DNA of 64,000 nucleotides. Source: Orobanche coerulescens. Taxonomy: Eukaryota > Streptophyta > Magnoliopsida > Lamiales > Orobanchaceae. Shown piece after piece: positions 34,702 to 46,838 of the stretch (positions are counted from its first letter, which is position 1; the number at the start of each line of letters is the position of its first letter). The stretch covers positions 682,001-746,000 of the forward strand of contig JAWKAU010000041.1 of the NCBI GenBank assembly GCA_033398695.1, given 5' to 3'. The position numbers and the translations under genes were made by a program. Below the pieces are notes generated by a model. It ran no database searches, was not told the DNA's origin, and saw only the letters and a program-made list of their open reading frames with translations.

Positions 34702-37394
34702 TGTAACACCCCCAAAACCGTATGGGAATATTACACGCCGTAAACCCTTTCCGCAAGGATCTACCAGGCTAAACGTCCATAAATAACCAAATGCTTGCCC
34801 GGCCAGGGTCAAACAATATAATAATACAGACCGTTAAGGTCACTTACACAAAAACACACAGACCGATGAGGTCACACAACTCTATTAACAGGACTGACTA
34901 ACAACATTACCCACACAGGGTTCGAAATACAATACAGCGGAAGACTGAATCAACTCTAACAATACAACTAAACTCTACCAACTTTCAACTCTTGATTAGT
35001 ATCGCAGCTCGTCATCCCCTTGTGCTAATCCTGTGACTGCTCCCCTGAACCTGCATGTACCTGGACGCAGAACAGACATCCACCCCCCGAATACTCGGGG
35101 GTTAGTAAAACTCCACTATTTTACTAGTGCAAGTATCAAACCATACGAAATGTAACAAGCAAATAGCAACTACGAATTTAATACGTAAATCAATTATCAA
35201 AATGTTCCCGAGAAGTTTTAGAATTTCGAACTCAAGTAAGAGATATTTGAAAAGGAACACATCATCTCAGGGATTTTAAAGCAGAAATTCTTTTGGACCT
35301 CGAGTCCCAATTTACAAAACCTTTTCGTAAACATTAGGGCCTTAGCCCGATTCTCGTTTCAAAGCATACTAAATAATATATCATTATGAGTCCGAGATCC
35401 ATATTTAAAATGTTACCCGAACAATCATCGCACACGATCATTGTTCGAACACATCATGTACCGAACTCCGAGGCCTCGACGGACCTTACCCGACCACACA
35501 CACTGCTCGTACACATCATGTACCGAACTCCGGAGGCCTCAACGGACCCTACCCGGCCACACACACACCGCTCGTACACATCATGTACCGAACTCCGAGG
35601 CCTCAACGGACCCTACCCGGCTACAACATCGTTCGTACACATCATGTACCGAACTCCGCAGGCCTCGCTGACCCTACCGGATCACACACCTTGTCCGTAC
35701 ACGCCATGTACCGGACTCCGCAGGCCTCGCTGACCCTACCCGGATCACACACTTTGTTCGTACACATCATGTACCGAACTCCGCAGGCCTCGTCGACCCT
35801 ACCTGGAACACACACACATCGACATGACACAATTCATAATCATTAAATGTCAAGCCATTCCACATTACACTGAAATGTACAATCAAGTATGTAAACCAAA
35901 ACAACACAAATATCATGATCATCATAACGACTCTTAACCAACATAACACACATTCGGTACACAATACATTGAACAACCACGTGTACAACCATCTCATATG
36001 TACATCGCAATCCTGCACAAATGGCACAACGCCTAACACGGATACCAACATATCACTATTATCACAAAGCCTTCAAATTTCGGAAAACACAACCAACTCA
36101 AACGGAACATATTTACGGAGGCAAGCAAAATCGTCATACATATCATACGTAATTACTAGTCACAAGATACAAGTCGTATAATAAGATACTTGCCTCGATA
36201 ACCGCTACCGAACGCTCCGAAGAACACGGTTCGACCGGAAAGCTCGGACCCCGAAGAAGACAACGAACGGAAGGGTTCCGACTCGAGTTCTTCACAAGAA
36301 TTAGACCCTAACAACATATAATCAATAAATCATCGATCATACGAGGAAGAATAATCGTAGAACGCTCGAATCCTCTTTGTGACATTTTATCGAACACCTT
36401 CAAGGCGTCGATAAGATACTCAATAAAACGACGAATCCTCGGCGATTCAACCGAGGAACAGCAAGGAATTCGACATAATATTGTTTAATAATCATAAATA
36501 CATCACTACTCTGAGTTAAAACGAATTAAACGGACAAATCGAACAAAAACCCCAAAACTAGATTTTAAGAAAACTTGCCTTGATTATGGATCAAGGATGT
36601 TACGTGATGATCAATTGATGTTATGAACTCAAAACTTCATGGATTCATTGTATAACAACATGCCTCCATGATTGAGCAAGTTCCACCAGGAAGGGAAGAA
36701 AACGAGTGATAAAATGGGTGAAAACCCGTCTCGTTTCGCCATATTTATAGCTCACGGACACGGCGCATCAAACGCCTGCATAGCGCCGTGTGTCTCGGCC
36801 GTGTCTCGGCAGCCGCTAGTCCGCCGACCCGGGCGCAGACACGGCGCACAGCAGGCTGCCAGTGGCCGTGTTGCATGCAGTGTCTGGCAGCCCTACTGCA
36901 TGCACCAAAAATTACGTCCGAACGACCCAAACCCGAACTCGAATACGAATCGGGTTACGGTTACGAAGTACTCGCAAAGACGAATCTAAGAGCTAATAGA
37001 ACACACGATTCCGACCACCCGAAGGCTCGGAATTCGACAACGGAAGTAATTACCCAAAACTTTGGGAAATTACGAAAATGGCCCAAAACGTCCGAAAATA
37101 ACGATACGCAATCGAAACACCAAACCAAAGCTCGCAACATGAATAATAACATTAAATGAACTTACGAGAAACTCGAAACAACAGTTTCGGACGAGATTCG
37201 CAAGAATCGAACTCAAGTGCGGAAAAGTCGCTAAAAAGCTCGGAACTCAACAAAACGATACCGAAACGAACTCGGATGACAAAAAGTGCAGAATTAATCA
37301 TTCTCGAAATGACGAAATGGTCATGAGCGACTCGTCAAAACGGACTCCGGCCGAAAATGAAATTTACCAAAAATCGAAAATTGCGGATATTACA
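34702..37394 (-). repeat. Element B 5' LTR
   Basis: 2693 bp, very similar to the left LTR. Differences cluster in the minisatellite (35440-35815) and the GC-rich U3 block (36752-36905), many of them one- or two-base indels. Confidence 0.92.
35440..35815. repeat. 60-bp minisatellite in element B right LTR
   Basis: About six units of the same repeat as at 29950-30395, with fewer copies and several single-base losses (CCGAGG for CCGGAGG; CTACCGG for CTACCTGG). Confidence 0.9.
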
Positions 37395-37399
37395 TCGGG

Positions 37400-38178
37400 T
37401 AGGGTCCGTCGAGGCCTCTGGAGTTCGGTACATGATGTGTACGAACAGTGATCGTGTAACAGTGATTGATTGGGTAGTGTTTTAAAGTTGGGTCTTAACT
37501 AGTGTGTTTTGGAACGAAAATCGGGCTAAAGCCCTAACACTTTGGAAAAGGTTTTGTTAATCGGGGCTCGAGGTCCAAAAGAATTCCTACTTTAAAAATC
37601 CCCGATACGATGAGTTCTTTTCAAATACTTCTTTGTTTGAGTTCGAAATTCTAAAACTTCTCGGGAATATTTTGATAGTTGAATTCCGTATCAAATTCGT
37701 GGTTTCTATTTACTTGTTGCATTTCGTATAGTATTATACCTGCACTAGCAAAATAGTAGAATTTTTCTAACCCCCGAGTAATCGGGGGGTGGATGTCTGT
37801 TTTGTGTCCAGGTGCTTGCAGGTTCGGGGAGCAGTCACAGGATTGGCACATGAAGTGACGGGCTACGATACTAATCGAGAGTTGGGAGTTAAGTTGAGTT
37901 GTGTTGTATTGTCAGAGTCGTATTCCGCCTTCCGCTATTTTGTATCTTTATCCCTGTGTGGGTATTCATTGTAAAGCATTGTATTTTTCTGTTTACGTTA
38001 GTCATACGACCTCACCGGTCCATGTAGTCGTTTATAATTGACCTTAACGGTCCGTATCATTATATTGTTTGCCCCGGCCGGGCAAACACTTGGTCGTTTT
38101 GTGATGTTTAGCCTGGTAGTTCCTCGTGGGAAGGATCTACGCCGTGTAGTATTCCCACACGGTTTTGGGGTTGTTACA
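37400..38178 (+). repeat. Element A 3' LTR, second part
   Basis: It resumes in mid-minisatellite (GTAGGGTCCGTCGAGGCC) directly after element B's target duplication. It aligns with 22680-23469 of the 5' LTR and ends GGTTTTGGGGTTGTTACA. Confidence 0.88.
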
Positions 38179-39090
38179 AGCTTTATAACTATTTTTTTTA
38201 AACAAAACGTGTTTTGGAGGAAGATACTTTGAGTTAAGTGGCAAAAGGGGTATGTTAAATTGCTTTGAATCTAAAGGGTGAAGAAAAAAATATAAAACAA
38301 GAAAGAATATAATATTAATATAGTCATTTAATAATTTGAATAATATAATAATTTAAATGATATTATTAGTTTTATATAATCAAGTATAATAAAGTGCTCT
38401 TATGATTTTTTTGAAGAAAAAGAGTGGTCTATGATACTTAAATTGGCGTGTAAGTGATCTTCACGTATTTTAGTTCTACATCGCTCAAATCGAGTCATTT
38501 TACCTATATTCTCTTATCTCGACCAAAGTGCCTACATTACAACCTCATAAAAGTCCATTTTGATTCACGATATTGTGTACACACAAAGTGGTAGAGATAC
38601 TAGACGATTTGCACGCCCATCGAAGTTTTTAATTCATTAACTGAGCTTGAGCGAAAATCTGTCCCCTATACACTTGAGAGTGAGCGATACACTTATCTAG
38701 CAAGTTTTATGAATTCATGTTATTGACCATTATATTGATGAAACTTTCTTGAAATTTGACAAACGAGAAATAACTTGGTCTAGTTTACCCTTAATGCCTA
38801 TAGAAGACTTGCATACTTCCTCCGTTCTCTTATTATTGCAACGTGTTGAGTATTACACTGTTCACATACTCTCTTTTGACCATATTTTTTTATTTATACA
38901 TATGAAAAAGTATAGTCATGTGACATCTTGTTAGATTTATCTCGAATTATACTTTCAAAATATCAACTTTTATAATTTTTAAAAATAAAGAATTAAAGAT
39001 ATTAATAGCCAAAGTTGTGCATTAGCAAGCATGAAAGTTTAGATGTTGCAATTATAAGAGAACAGAGGTAGTATTTAGCATTTTGAGGTG
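38179..39090. other. Intergenic or decayed element, no gene seen
   Basis: AT-rich. The flank after element A shows no target duplication I can match because A's left end is lost. No domain recognised. Confidence 0.4.
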
Positions 39091-40400
39091 TGGGTAAAGT
39101 TACTTGGTATTTTTATTTGAATCATATCTAATGTTTACTTGAGGACAAGCAAATGTTTAAGTGTGAGGTGTTTTATAAGTACTTAATGACCTAAAAATTC
39201 ATATATAAACTATCTCATTTTCTGGCTTTTTAATACTGAACAAAATACCATTTTGATGAAATACCAAGACTGAGATAAATTTATATATCTTGCAGATAAA
39301 TGATGTAAAACGTCTAAATTAGACATAAAAATAAAATTAGAATAAAAAAACAGACGACACAATTGTTTCAGCAACACGGCACCAACTGGACTGTGTCCAG
39401 CGTTGTGTCATACACGATAGATCATCCTCACCATATTGCATTGGGTCCTCGTGCACAGTGACCGAGTCACACACAACACGGGGCAAGCATCACCATATAA
39501 CAACACCATGTGGAAAAGGGCTAAAGACATGGCGCTAACATGATCGTATTATGCATCGTGTTGTGTCAACTATATTTTTGCTCCTTTAATTTGACTAAAT
39601 CATGAGCACCAACTACCACTTACCTTGAGACTTTGTTTGGTAGCTAATAATTAGATGTTGAATTCATATATGAAGGCTTAATACAGGAGTCAAGGTCACA
39701 CATCCTTATGAATTAAATGATCCATGAATGCCTTCAAATTCACCTATAAAAGAGGTAGAAACCATGCATGAAAAACACACCTTTCTCTTGGCAAATCACA
39801 TCTCTCTTGGCAAGAACTCTCTATACTACTCTTGTACCCATTTTATATATTTCAAGTTTTGATAGTTTAAGTTGTTTTTCGATTTAGTTTTTAATTAAAT
39901 AGTGCTTGATCAATGATCATTCATTATTTTATTTCCATCTTTCACAGTTTGTAACTTTTGGAATCAAGTTTGGAATTATATTTGAAATTTTTTTCTTACA
40001 ATTTTATATATCATAATCAAGTAAATTCTCGTGTATTGTTCTAGTTATTAAAGTTTATATAATATATATATATATATAATATATTCATCAATTGCTATCA
40101 TTTTAGTTTAAATAATTCTAAATCGATGAGTAGCTAATATTTCTTCCTAGTAAGGGGAATTTATATTAGGTTTTACAATTGACAAGTGGAATGGAAATAT
40201 ATATTTCAATTTATTAAGTGTCACCTTGTTATCAATCATCTTATGAATACTAAAGTTATTAAAAAGTCTATGAATACGGAAGTTATTTTAGGTGAAAAGT
40301 ATAATTAACTTGGTAACAACCATTTGTATACTTGTCTAAATTATCTCATTTACTTGATTAAAAATCTAACTGAAAGCACCCATAATTTCATATATTTTTA
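39091..40400 (+). mobile_element. Tat/Ogre-type gypsy 3' end with LTR remnant
   Basis: TTACTTGAGGACAAGCAAATGTTTAAGTGTGAGG (39136-39168) is the kind of polypurine-tract approach I know from Tat-lineage elements. It is followed by an LTR-like start TGTTTTATAAGTACTTAATGACC at 39169. Downstream are ACACGG / CGTGTTGTGTC words (39375-39565), a 5'-leader-like block (39740-39850) and GATGAGTAGCTAATATTTC (40124-40142), also typical of these LTRs. No coding part and no second LTR remain. The right boundary is a guess. Confidence 0.4.
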
Positions 40401-40671
40401 CAAATAATTATCATCCTTTATTCCATCTTTCATTTATAATTGCAAAGAACTTTTAATTACATCTGTTTTATATTCACTCGATACTCAAACTCAAAAATAA
40501 AACTAGATTGTTTAGTATTTATTTTTATTCTTGTGAACTACACAAAATATTATATGAATCCCTGTTAAACTTTTCTCGAGAGAAAAGATCTCGGTAGAAC
40601 TTGGTACAACTTCTCCTACCTTGCATATATTCGACTCAAAAACTCCTATTTTATAGGACAAGTTTTGAGCG

Positions 40672-40688
40672 GTCACGTGCCAACAAGT
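40672..40688 (+). pseudogene. Element G integrase fragment, left of D
   Basis: VTCQQV is encoded at the very edge of element D and continues in the same frame at 62895 (see the 62895-63139 entry) once D and one copy of its target duplication CAAGT are removed. Sequence further left is too decayed to read. Confidence 0.55.
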
Positions 40689-41499
40689 TGTAACGCTCCC
40701 AAAATCGCATTGGGTTATTACAGTGTCGTGGACCCCACAGACCCGCCAGGCGAACACGACTAAAACACATCAACTGACCAAAAAGAATAACCACAGTCCC
40801 TACTATGATATTCGACACGATATTCCGACGTGGAATTTCAATGACAATGATGGGCCTACATGGCCAAAATAAAAATACATCCACGAGCCATGCTCGGATA
40901 ATACAAAATGACAACAACTGACGAAACTGGAGTACTCCAAACTGTCTGACCGACATGAACACCGAAATAACCCGGACTAGTATCGCTTGAATGCCTCGTC
41001 GCCATCATCATGCCCCTGTGTCTCAAATCTCCCCTCGCAAGCACCTAAAACATGAAAACATGTTCCGCCCTCACGGGGTCAGTCATCCAGATAATGAATA
41101 TCAAATACATGTACAACATGATATGCATCCAAAGGCAGAATGAATGGTACAACAATGGTAATACGAGATGCTCACAAACCAAGGTAAGAACCGAGCATTC
41201 GTGAAACACTATGCCCATGGCATACGATAAATACCTGCTCAACAGGTTAGAACACAAGTGCCCAACGGCGAATCATCAATATAGAACATAACAATGAATT
41301 ACCCGAAGGTAAACCAAACCAAAGCTGAAATAGATACTAATCACAATGCCTTAAGGCTCCAACGGAAATACCAAAACATCACAATAGCCTGAAAGCCCTC
41401 AGCCGAAGCTGCCAAAATATCACGATGGCCTGAAAGCCACTCAGCCGAAGCTGCCAAAATATCACGATGGCCTGAAAGCCATTCAACCGAAGCTGCCAA

Positions 41500-41810
41500 T
41501 CATCACAATGTCCCGAAGCCAAACAGCCCGAAGCTGTATCACATGAGGGCCGAAGCCACGACACGAAGCTGTATCACAAATAAGGGACGAAGCCATGGCA
41601 CGAAGCCGTATCACAATGAGGGCCGAAGCAACAACACGAAGCCGTATAACAATGAGGGCCGAAGCCACGGCACGAAGCCGTATCACAATGAGGGATGAAG
41701 CCACGACACGAAGCCGTATCACAATGAGGGCCAAATCCATGGCACGAATCCCTATCACAATGAGGGCCGAAGCCACGTCACGAATCCGTATCACAATGAG
41801 GCCATCCAAT
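41500..41810. repeat. Tandem repeat, unit about 44 bp, element D LTR
   Basis: Units of CACGAAGCCGTATCACAATGAGGGCCGAAGCCACGG repeat seven or so times. Neighbouring text at 41380-41500 has a further looser repeat (GATGGCCTGAAAGCCACTCAGCCGAAGCTGCC). The same field is at 47090-47280 in the other LTR. Long open frames here are artefacts. Confidence 0.9.
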
Positions 41811-41999
41811 GACCGTGACCTACTGAACTGTAGGTATTAGAAAACCAACCACGAAGGTTCAAGCCCCAAGCTTACCCATTGAGCACTAGCTGAGACTAGC
41901 CTCCAAAAACCATTAATCACGTACGACAACGATCACAAGATTACCGAATTCACAAGAACGATAGCATGTTGCCTTGAGTCGGCCAACACGACAACAATA

Positions 42000-42540
42000 A
42001 CTCATGGATGGGCACCGTCCTCGGCGGTCCCAATTCAAATACCTTGATTTCCTTGTGATGGCCTATCGATAATAACAACTCAACGTATGGGAACTATCCT
42101 CGACAGTCCCAATTCAATACCTCGATTATCTTAGAATGGCCAATTGTTAACAATGACTCAACGGATGGGAACTATCCTCGACAGTCCTATTTTAATACCT
42201 CGATTGCCTTAGAACGACCAATCGATAACAACGACTCAACAGATGAGAACTTTCCTCGACAGTCCCAATTCAATACCTCGATTGCCTTAGAACGGCCAAT
42301 CGATAAAACGACTCAACGTGTGGGAACTATCCTCGACAGTCCCAATTCAATACCTCGATTGCCTTAGAACGGCCAATCGATAACAACGACTCAACGGGTG
42401 GGAACTATCCTCGACAGTCCCAATTCAATACCTAGATTACCTTAGAATGGCCAATCGATAACAACGACTCAATGGATGGGAACCATCCTCGACAGTCCCA
42501 ATTCAATACCTCGATTTCCTTAGAATAACCAATCGATAAC
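42000..42540. repeat. Tandem repeat, unit about 80 bp, element D LTR
   Basis: Six or seven units built on GGGAACTATCCTCGACAGTCCCAATTCAATACCTCGATTGCCTTAGAACGGCCAATCGATAACAACGACTCAA, named here only by its short words GGGAACTATCCTCGACAGTC and CCAATCGATAACAACGACTC. A shorter version lies at 47460-47820 in the right LTR. Confidence 0.9.
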
Positions 42541-43756
42541 ATTGATACAATTAGAATAGATGTCCCTGTGCCTCTAATCGCCCACCGAAAATAGAGATGA
42601 TAATCGAATACGTCAACGCTTTCAATCGGCCAAATAACATTAACAGAAACTCACCGATATTAATAACAACGATATCTCAATGGAATATCAGTCAACAATA
42701 ACAATCGATACATCGATACCGCAAACCGGCTATCGAGAACAACATTAACCAACAAGTATCTCAATGCCTTGAACCGGCCATTAACGAACAACAATAACAT
42801 TTGGCATAGCTGCCGAAGGGTATCATATAGAACAATTCCCTGATATCAACAAACTCATGAAAAGACTACGCCTCGAAATGATACAAAACATTCATACATA
42901 TATATGATAACATTAATCTCATTGAATAGTATAAATATAAAACTTGCCTCAAACCGAAGGCGAGAAAGTCCTTCCACGATCAACGTCCTCCCACGAAATG
43001 ATCAATCACACGAACAACCTTGAACGAAAAGTAATTCAATAACAATCATCGACCATATTGATATAACATCAACAATAGTACATCTTCGATTCTTACAAGA
43101 ATCGCTAACTAACACACTCGAATTCTCAAGCCTTAAAGCTTGTGAATCCTCGAATCATTATCTCACATTAATGATTACATCAATAAGGTATAACGTTGTA
43201 AACATGAAATTTGTTGGTTTCTTCAAGAACACCAAAACACCAAAAACACCAGGAACACCAAAACACCAAGAACACCAAGATCACCAAATCACCAAGAACA
43301 TACTTATCATCTTCTCTACCAAAACATGATAGTATATCATCTAACTACGATACCAACTCAAGTATAACAATAATCCAACCAAGAATTCTAATATAATCAT
43401 GAATATATCCAAGAACACCTCATAAGCATATTAATACACATAATAAGCTTAAGAACAACCTCCATCAACCTAATCATATCATAGAATCATCAAGAATAAC
43501 TCTAGACATGACTAAACTCAACATTAAACTCGAAAATCACTTGAAGAACAAGAGATTAAGAGAACTTACCCAAGAAGAACAAGATGAACTCTCCAAACAC
43601 CAAAGGAGCACCAAAAAACTTCCAACTTCAAGTCTCAATCCAAGCTAGGATGGCCAAAATCACGTTGGAAGAGTCTAAGAATCAAGAACCAGTCTAGAGG
43701 GACAATTCTAGGGAGGGAAAAATGGTTTTGGTTCATGGAGAAATGAAATACGAAAC

Positions 43757-43771
43757 CAAGATATATAATCT
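43757..43771 (-). promoter_or_regulatory. TATA box of element D LTR
   Basis: The minus strand reads GATTATATATCTTGG, just downstream of the palindrome array. It is conserved in the right LTR near 62286-62300. Confidence 0.55.
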
Positions 43772-43782
43772 GACAACCTCAT

Positions 43783-44158
43783 TACGGCCATTATCCCATA
43801 AGCATAACGTAGGTAAGAACCATTACATACGCTAACATATAAGTGTTACGTACGTAACGATCCTCCAGATGCTACTGCCTCAAAACAGGATACTCATTAC
43901 GTACGTTAATCATCACTACGTACATAACCAACTTCACCATTACGTACATTGACAACCATGCATAGCGTACGTAATGGGTGTTGACCTACCTGTCCCAATC
44001 CAGCCACGGGAATCCAGCCCCGCATGGCTCCACACGCCGAAAGACAAATCCGAATCAGATACCCTGTGTTACATACGTAACCCACATGGTTTAACATACG
44101 TAAACTGCTATCCTTAACGTACGTAATGCAATGCATGTAGCGTACGTTAGACACAATA
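43783..44158. repeat. TACGTACGTA palindrome array in element D U3
   Basis: Repeated ATTACGTACGTTAA, CTACGTACATAAC, GTTACGTACGTAAC and variants, upstream (element orientation) of the TATA box at 43757-43771. A matching array is at about 62312-62690 in the other LTR. Confidence 0.85.
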
Positions 44159-44364
44159 TACTTAGCCAAAAATCAACTCCACACTCACCAAGCAACATCC
44201 AATCGGTAAAAACAATACCTAGGACAAGTGAAAATACTTCGATCCCGAAATATCCCAATACAATATACATTGTATCAGTCAAATACAACAACACTTGTAC
44301 AATTCCAAATGAATACGTACAACACAACAGTAAAACGAAACAAAAATTACCCCCGGGTATTACA

Positions 44365-45273
44365 TACGCCCCCCTTAAAAAGAGTTTCGTCCCCGAAACT
44401 AAGGGTACATAACTCGGGGTATGAACTATCCATCAGGATCTAAAAACAACATCTCCAGGAATACTCCTAACTGCGAACCACATCGCCAGAATAACTGGGC
44501 CAACCCCTCGGGTCCCCGCGGCTCCTCTGCCTGAACACGGCGAAAATCAAGTGATAAAACACTCAACCAAGTGCGAGATCAGTCGAATTATGACTCCTCC
44601 GTTATAGACTAGCCAGCAAGTCGTACCACCCGCATGACTTTTAACACCGGCGTACACACCCCGCGGGATACACCTGTTGTACATGTCTACAATCATCGAT
44701 GTACACTTCCCTATTCCCATAGGCATCGGATGCCCATGCAATCAATGACACGCCACAAAAAGAAAACAAAAACGCACAAATATAGCTCTCGGAACCACAT
44801 CAATCGCACGCCCAAGTCCTCACGACTTGACATCACAAATCACAATGAATAATTACCCAGAGTATCACAAAATCTAGGGAACAACACCAAAAGGAAAGAA
44901 AAACACATCAAACGACCTCAAATCTGAAGATTCTCAAATACTATCATTATAAGATAGATCGACAACTTATGGTCCACAATCCACAATATCGCAATACAAA
45001 TGAAGTTAAACATTAATCCGAAGATCAAAGAGAGGAATACATAAATCAAGGCTACATATCAAGTATACCCAACATCATTATCCTCTAGATCATCAATATC
45101 CTCGATCTCATCGACTCGAGGAAGACCCAAATTTGAACTCGCTGCTCCTCCTCGGCTGTCCTTACCTCTAGCTCTCGAAGCCTGATAGGACCCCTTGGAT
45201 GAAGTACAGACTGGAGTAATGAGATCTCTCGAGACCTGCTGGCACTAGAACTCCTGCAGTATTTCTGAAGGTG
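44365..45273. other. Polypurine tract, hairpin and 3' untranslated part of element D
   Basis: The minus strand shows the purine tract and AGTTTCGGGGACGAAACTC hairpin (about 44383-44401). Then comes about 870 bp without a recognisable domain; the 3' part of gag may extend here in a shifted frame. Confidence 0.55.
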
Positions 45274-46362
45274 TCACTGCCTCCCACATGAGCAACAAAC
45301 AAAAGCTGGCACCATACAACAAGTGCTGACGTGCCCCGCTGAATCAGAGTTAAAGCAAACAACATTCGAACTCGTCGCCTGAGAGGAAGATGCTTTCCGA
45401 GCACGAAAACGACTAGGAAATGACCTCTTGGACGTTGGACCCTGATGTCCCTCTGAACGAACCGGCATCCTAGTCCTCTCACCAGAAGAAACTGAAAGGT
45501 TCTTCCGAGCAAGCTCCTTGATCAAAAGCTCTACTCCAAGAGACTTCTCAATGAATTCACAAAATGAATTACAATTATGATTGAACAACTGCATCCTCAA
45601 CTGTGGGTTTATCCTCTTGCTAAATTACTTGATCTTATCCGCCTCAGTACGGATAATAGATGAAGCTAATTGAAGAAGACCATGAAACTTCTCGGCAATG
45701 ACAACAACACCCTCATCCTTGACGGATTCGGGGTTCAAAACCTCTGATAGCTTGGCTTCACGAAGTGGAGCCGGATAATACATCTCTAACATGAGAGTCT
45801 TGAACTCACTCCAAACACAATCACGATCAGTGGGTTTCGCATAAAGCCACCAAGAATAAGCGCTCTTACTCAAGTAGTAAGCCGCTACTGCCACCTTACT
45901 CTCTTCCAGACACTCAACCATGTCGAAGAGTTTATCAAATTGTTCAAGCCAATGAACAATGTCAGCTAGTTCCGACATACCCTCAAAAGTAGGCAGCCTC
46001 TGTCGACAGATACCGCCAATAATCTGAGTCACACCCCCAGTCTGCCCATGAAACGGCACCTGGAAACCCTGCTGTGGTGGGCCACGAATCATCGAAGCCT
46101 GCATGGTCTCCACTATATGCATCTTCTGAGTCATCTAGGCCATCATGCCACTCATAAGCAAGAAAGGGTCGATGTGTCCACTCTCAGTCTGATCGACTTC
46201 TCGAGTATGACGTCTCGAAGGAAAATTGGTTGCATAAGTAACACCTCTGGCCGAACTCAGATCCATATTGGCATCCGCACGTGCATACACATGAGGTTCT
46301 GGGTTCTGGCTCATTCTGCAGCCCTTACCCCCTCTCTCACGTCCTCGAATTCCTCTATCCAT
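45274..46362 (-). pseudogene. Element D gag-like protein, two or more stops
   Basis: One minus-strand frame from MDRGIRGRERGG (46362) through the gag core (RLPTFEGMSELADIVHWLEQ; AYYLSKSAYSWW; EFKTLMLEMYYPAPLREAKL) to a zinc-knuckle region near 45300. In-frame stops are TAG at about 46135 (GMMA*MTQ) and TAA at about 45625 (DKIK*FSK). The first zinc knuckle reads CFNSDSAGHVSTC, with the second Cys replaced by Ser, and the second knuckle is broken by a stop after CSCGRQ. The protein would assemble particles. No pol follows. It is related to the E gag in layout. Confidence 0.8.
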
Positions 46363-46838
46363 ACTGAAAGAATAACGTTCGATCATGATCATAACTCAAA
46401 TATGCCTCAACGGCAAATCCAGAATGCTAATTCAATAGCCAAACACGGGTATACATACTCAAAACAATCACATCAATCATGCTAATCATAGCCAATCCAG
46501 ATCCCCCATGCTCCAAAACAAATAATCATGAATCAATCGTAACACAAATGTCATATACAAGTTTCAACAAAATATGTATAATCAATGACATAATGAATGC
46601 ATGAACATAAAAGCGAATTGATTCCTTACACAGGTCATATGAATCTTTGAGGTATTGCGATGCTTGTTCTCACTAATGACTCGATGAAAAAATGACTCAT
46701 ACAGTCGCCCAACTATCATGACTCACAAAACCCGACTGTCCAGATTGTCGTAACTGACAGTCCCACTACTACCGAGTTGGTAGAGCCACATAACTCACAT
46801 AGTAGGGTATCTCACAACCCATGTCTCTCATAACAACT
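46363..46838. other. Untranslated leader of element D
   Basis: Between gag start and the right LTR. A degenerate primer-binding site is next to the LTR (minus strand GAAGTTGTTATGAGAG). CGACTGTC/GACAGTC words recur at 46700-46770. Confidence 0.5.

Larger units (their letters stand above)
29213..37394 (-). mobile_element. Element B: gag-only LTR element nested in A
   Basis: Minus-strand element with two LTRs (29213-31964 and 34702-37394) flanked by a 5-bp target duplication with one mismatch (CCGGG 29208-29212; TCGGG 37395-37399). LTR ends are TGTAATATC...GGTGTTACA in element orientation. The primer-binding site lies inside the right LTR and the polypurine tract (TTTTAAGGAGGGTAGAA) inside the left one. 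The 2.7-kb interior codes only for a gag-like protein. It inserted into the 3' LTR of A, which continues on both sides. Confidence 0.92.
22535..38178 (+). mobile_element. Element A: gag-only gypsy-type LTR element (TR-GAG), interrupted by B
   Basis: Plus-strand element with a truncated 5' LTR (22535-23469), primer-binding site TGGTATCGGAGC (23474-23485), a decayed gag (26099-27204), polypurine tract AGAGGGGTAGAA (27447-27458) and a 3' LTR starting TGTAATACCC at 27459. The 3' LTR is split by element B (29213-37394) and ends TTGTTACA at 38178. The interior (about 4 kb) has no protease, RT, RNase H or integrase. Region 23486-26098 is untranslated leader homologous in part to B; it also holds a hAT element and a TTACGGCCGTAA-type cluster (25066-25185). 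This fits large gag-only elements that borrow pol from a relative. Confidence 0.8.
40689..44364 (-). repeat. Element D 3' LTR
   Basis: 3676 bp. In element orientation: U3 with a TTACGTACGTAA-type array (43783-44158), TATA box GATTATATATCTTGG (43757-43771), then two tandem-repeat fields (42000-42540 and 41500-41810), then a U5 ending ACAGTGTAATAACCCAATG-type sequence. It is about 1 kb longer than the right LTR, which lacks the part corresponding to about 40830-41430 and has fewer repeat units. Confidence 0.9.

Noticed and set aside
41483..41840. Repetitive frames (ITMRAEATARSR and reverse) at 41.5-41.8 kb and 47.0-47.4 kb
   Set aside because: By-products of the ~44-bp tandem repeat in element D's LTRs.
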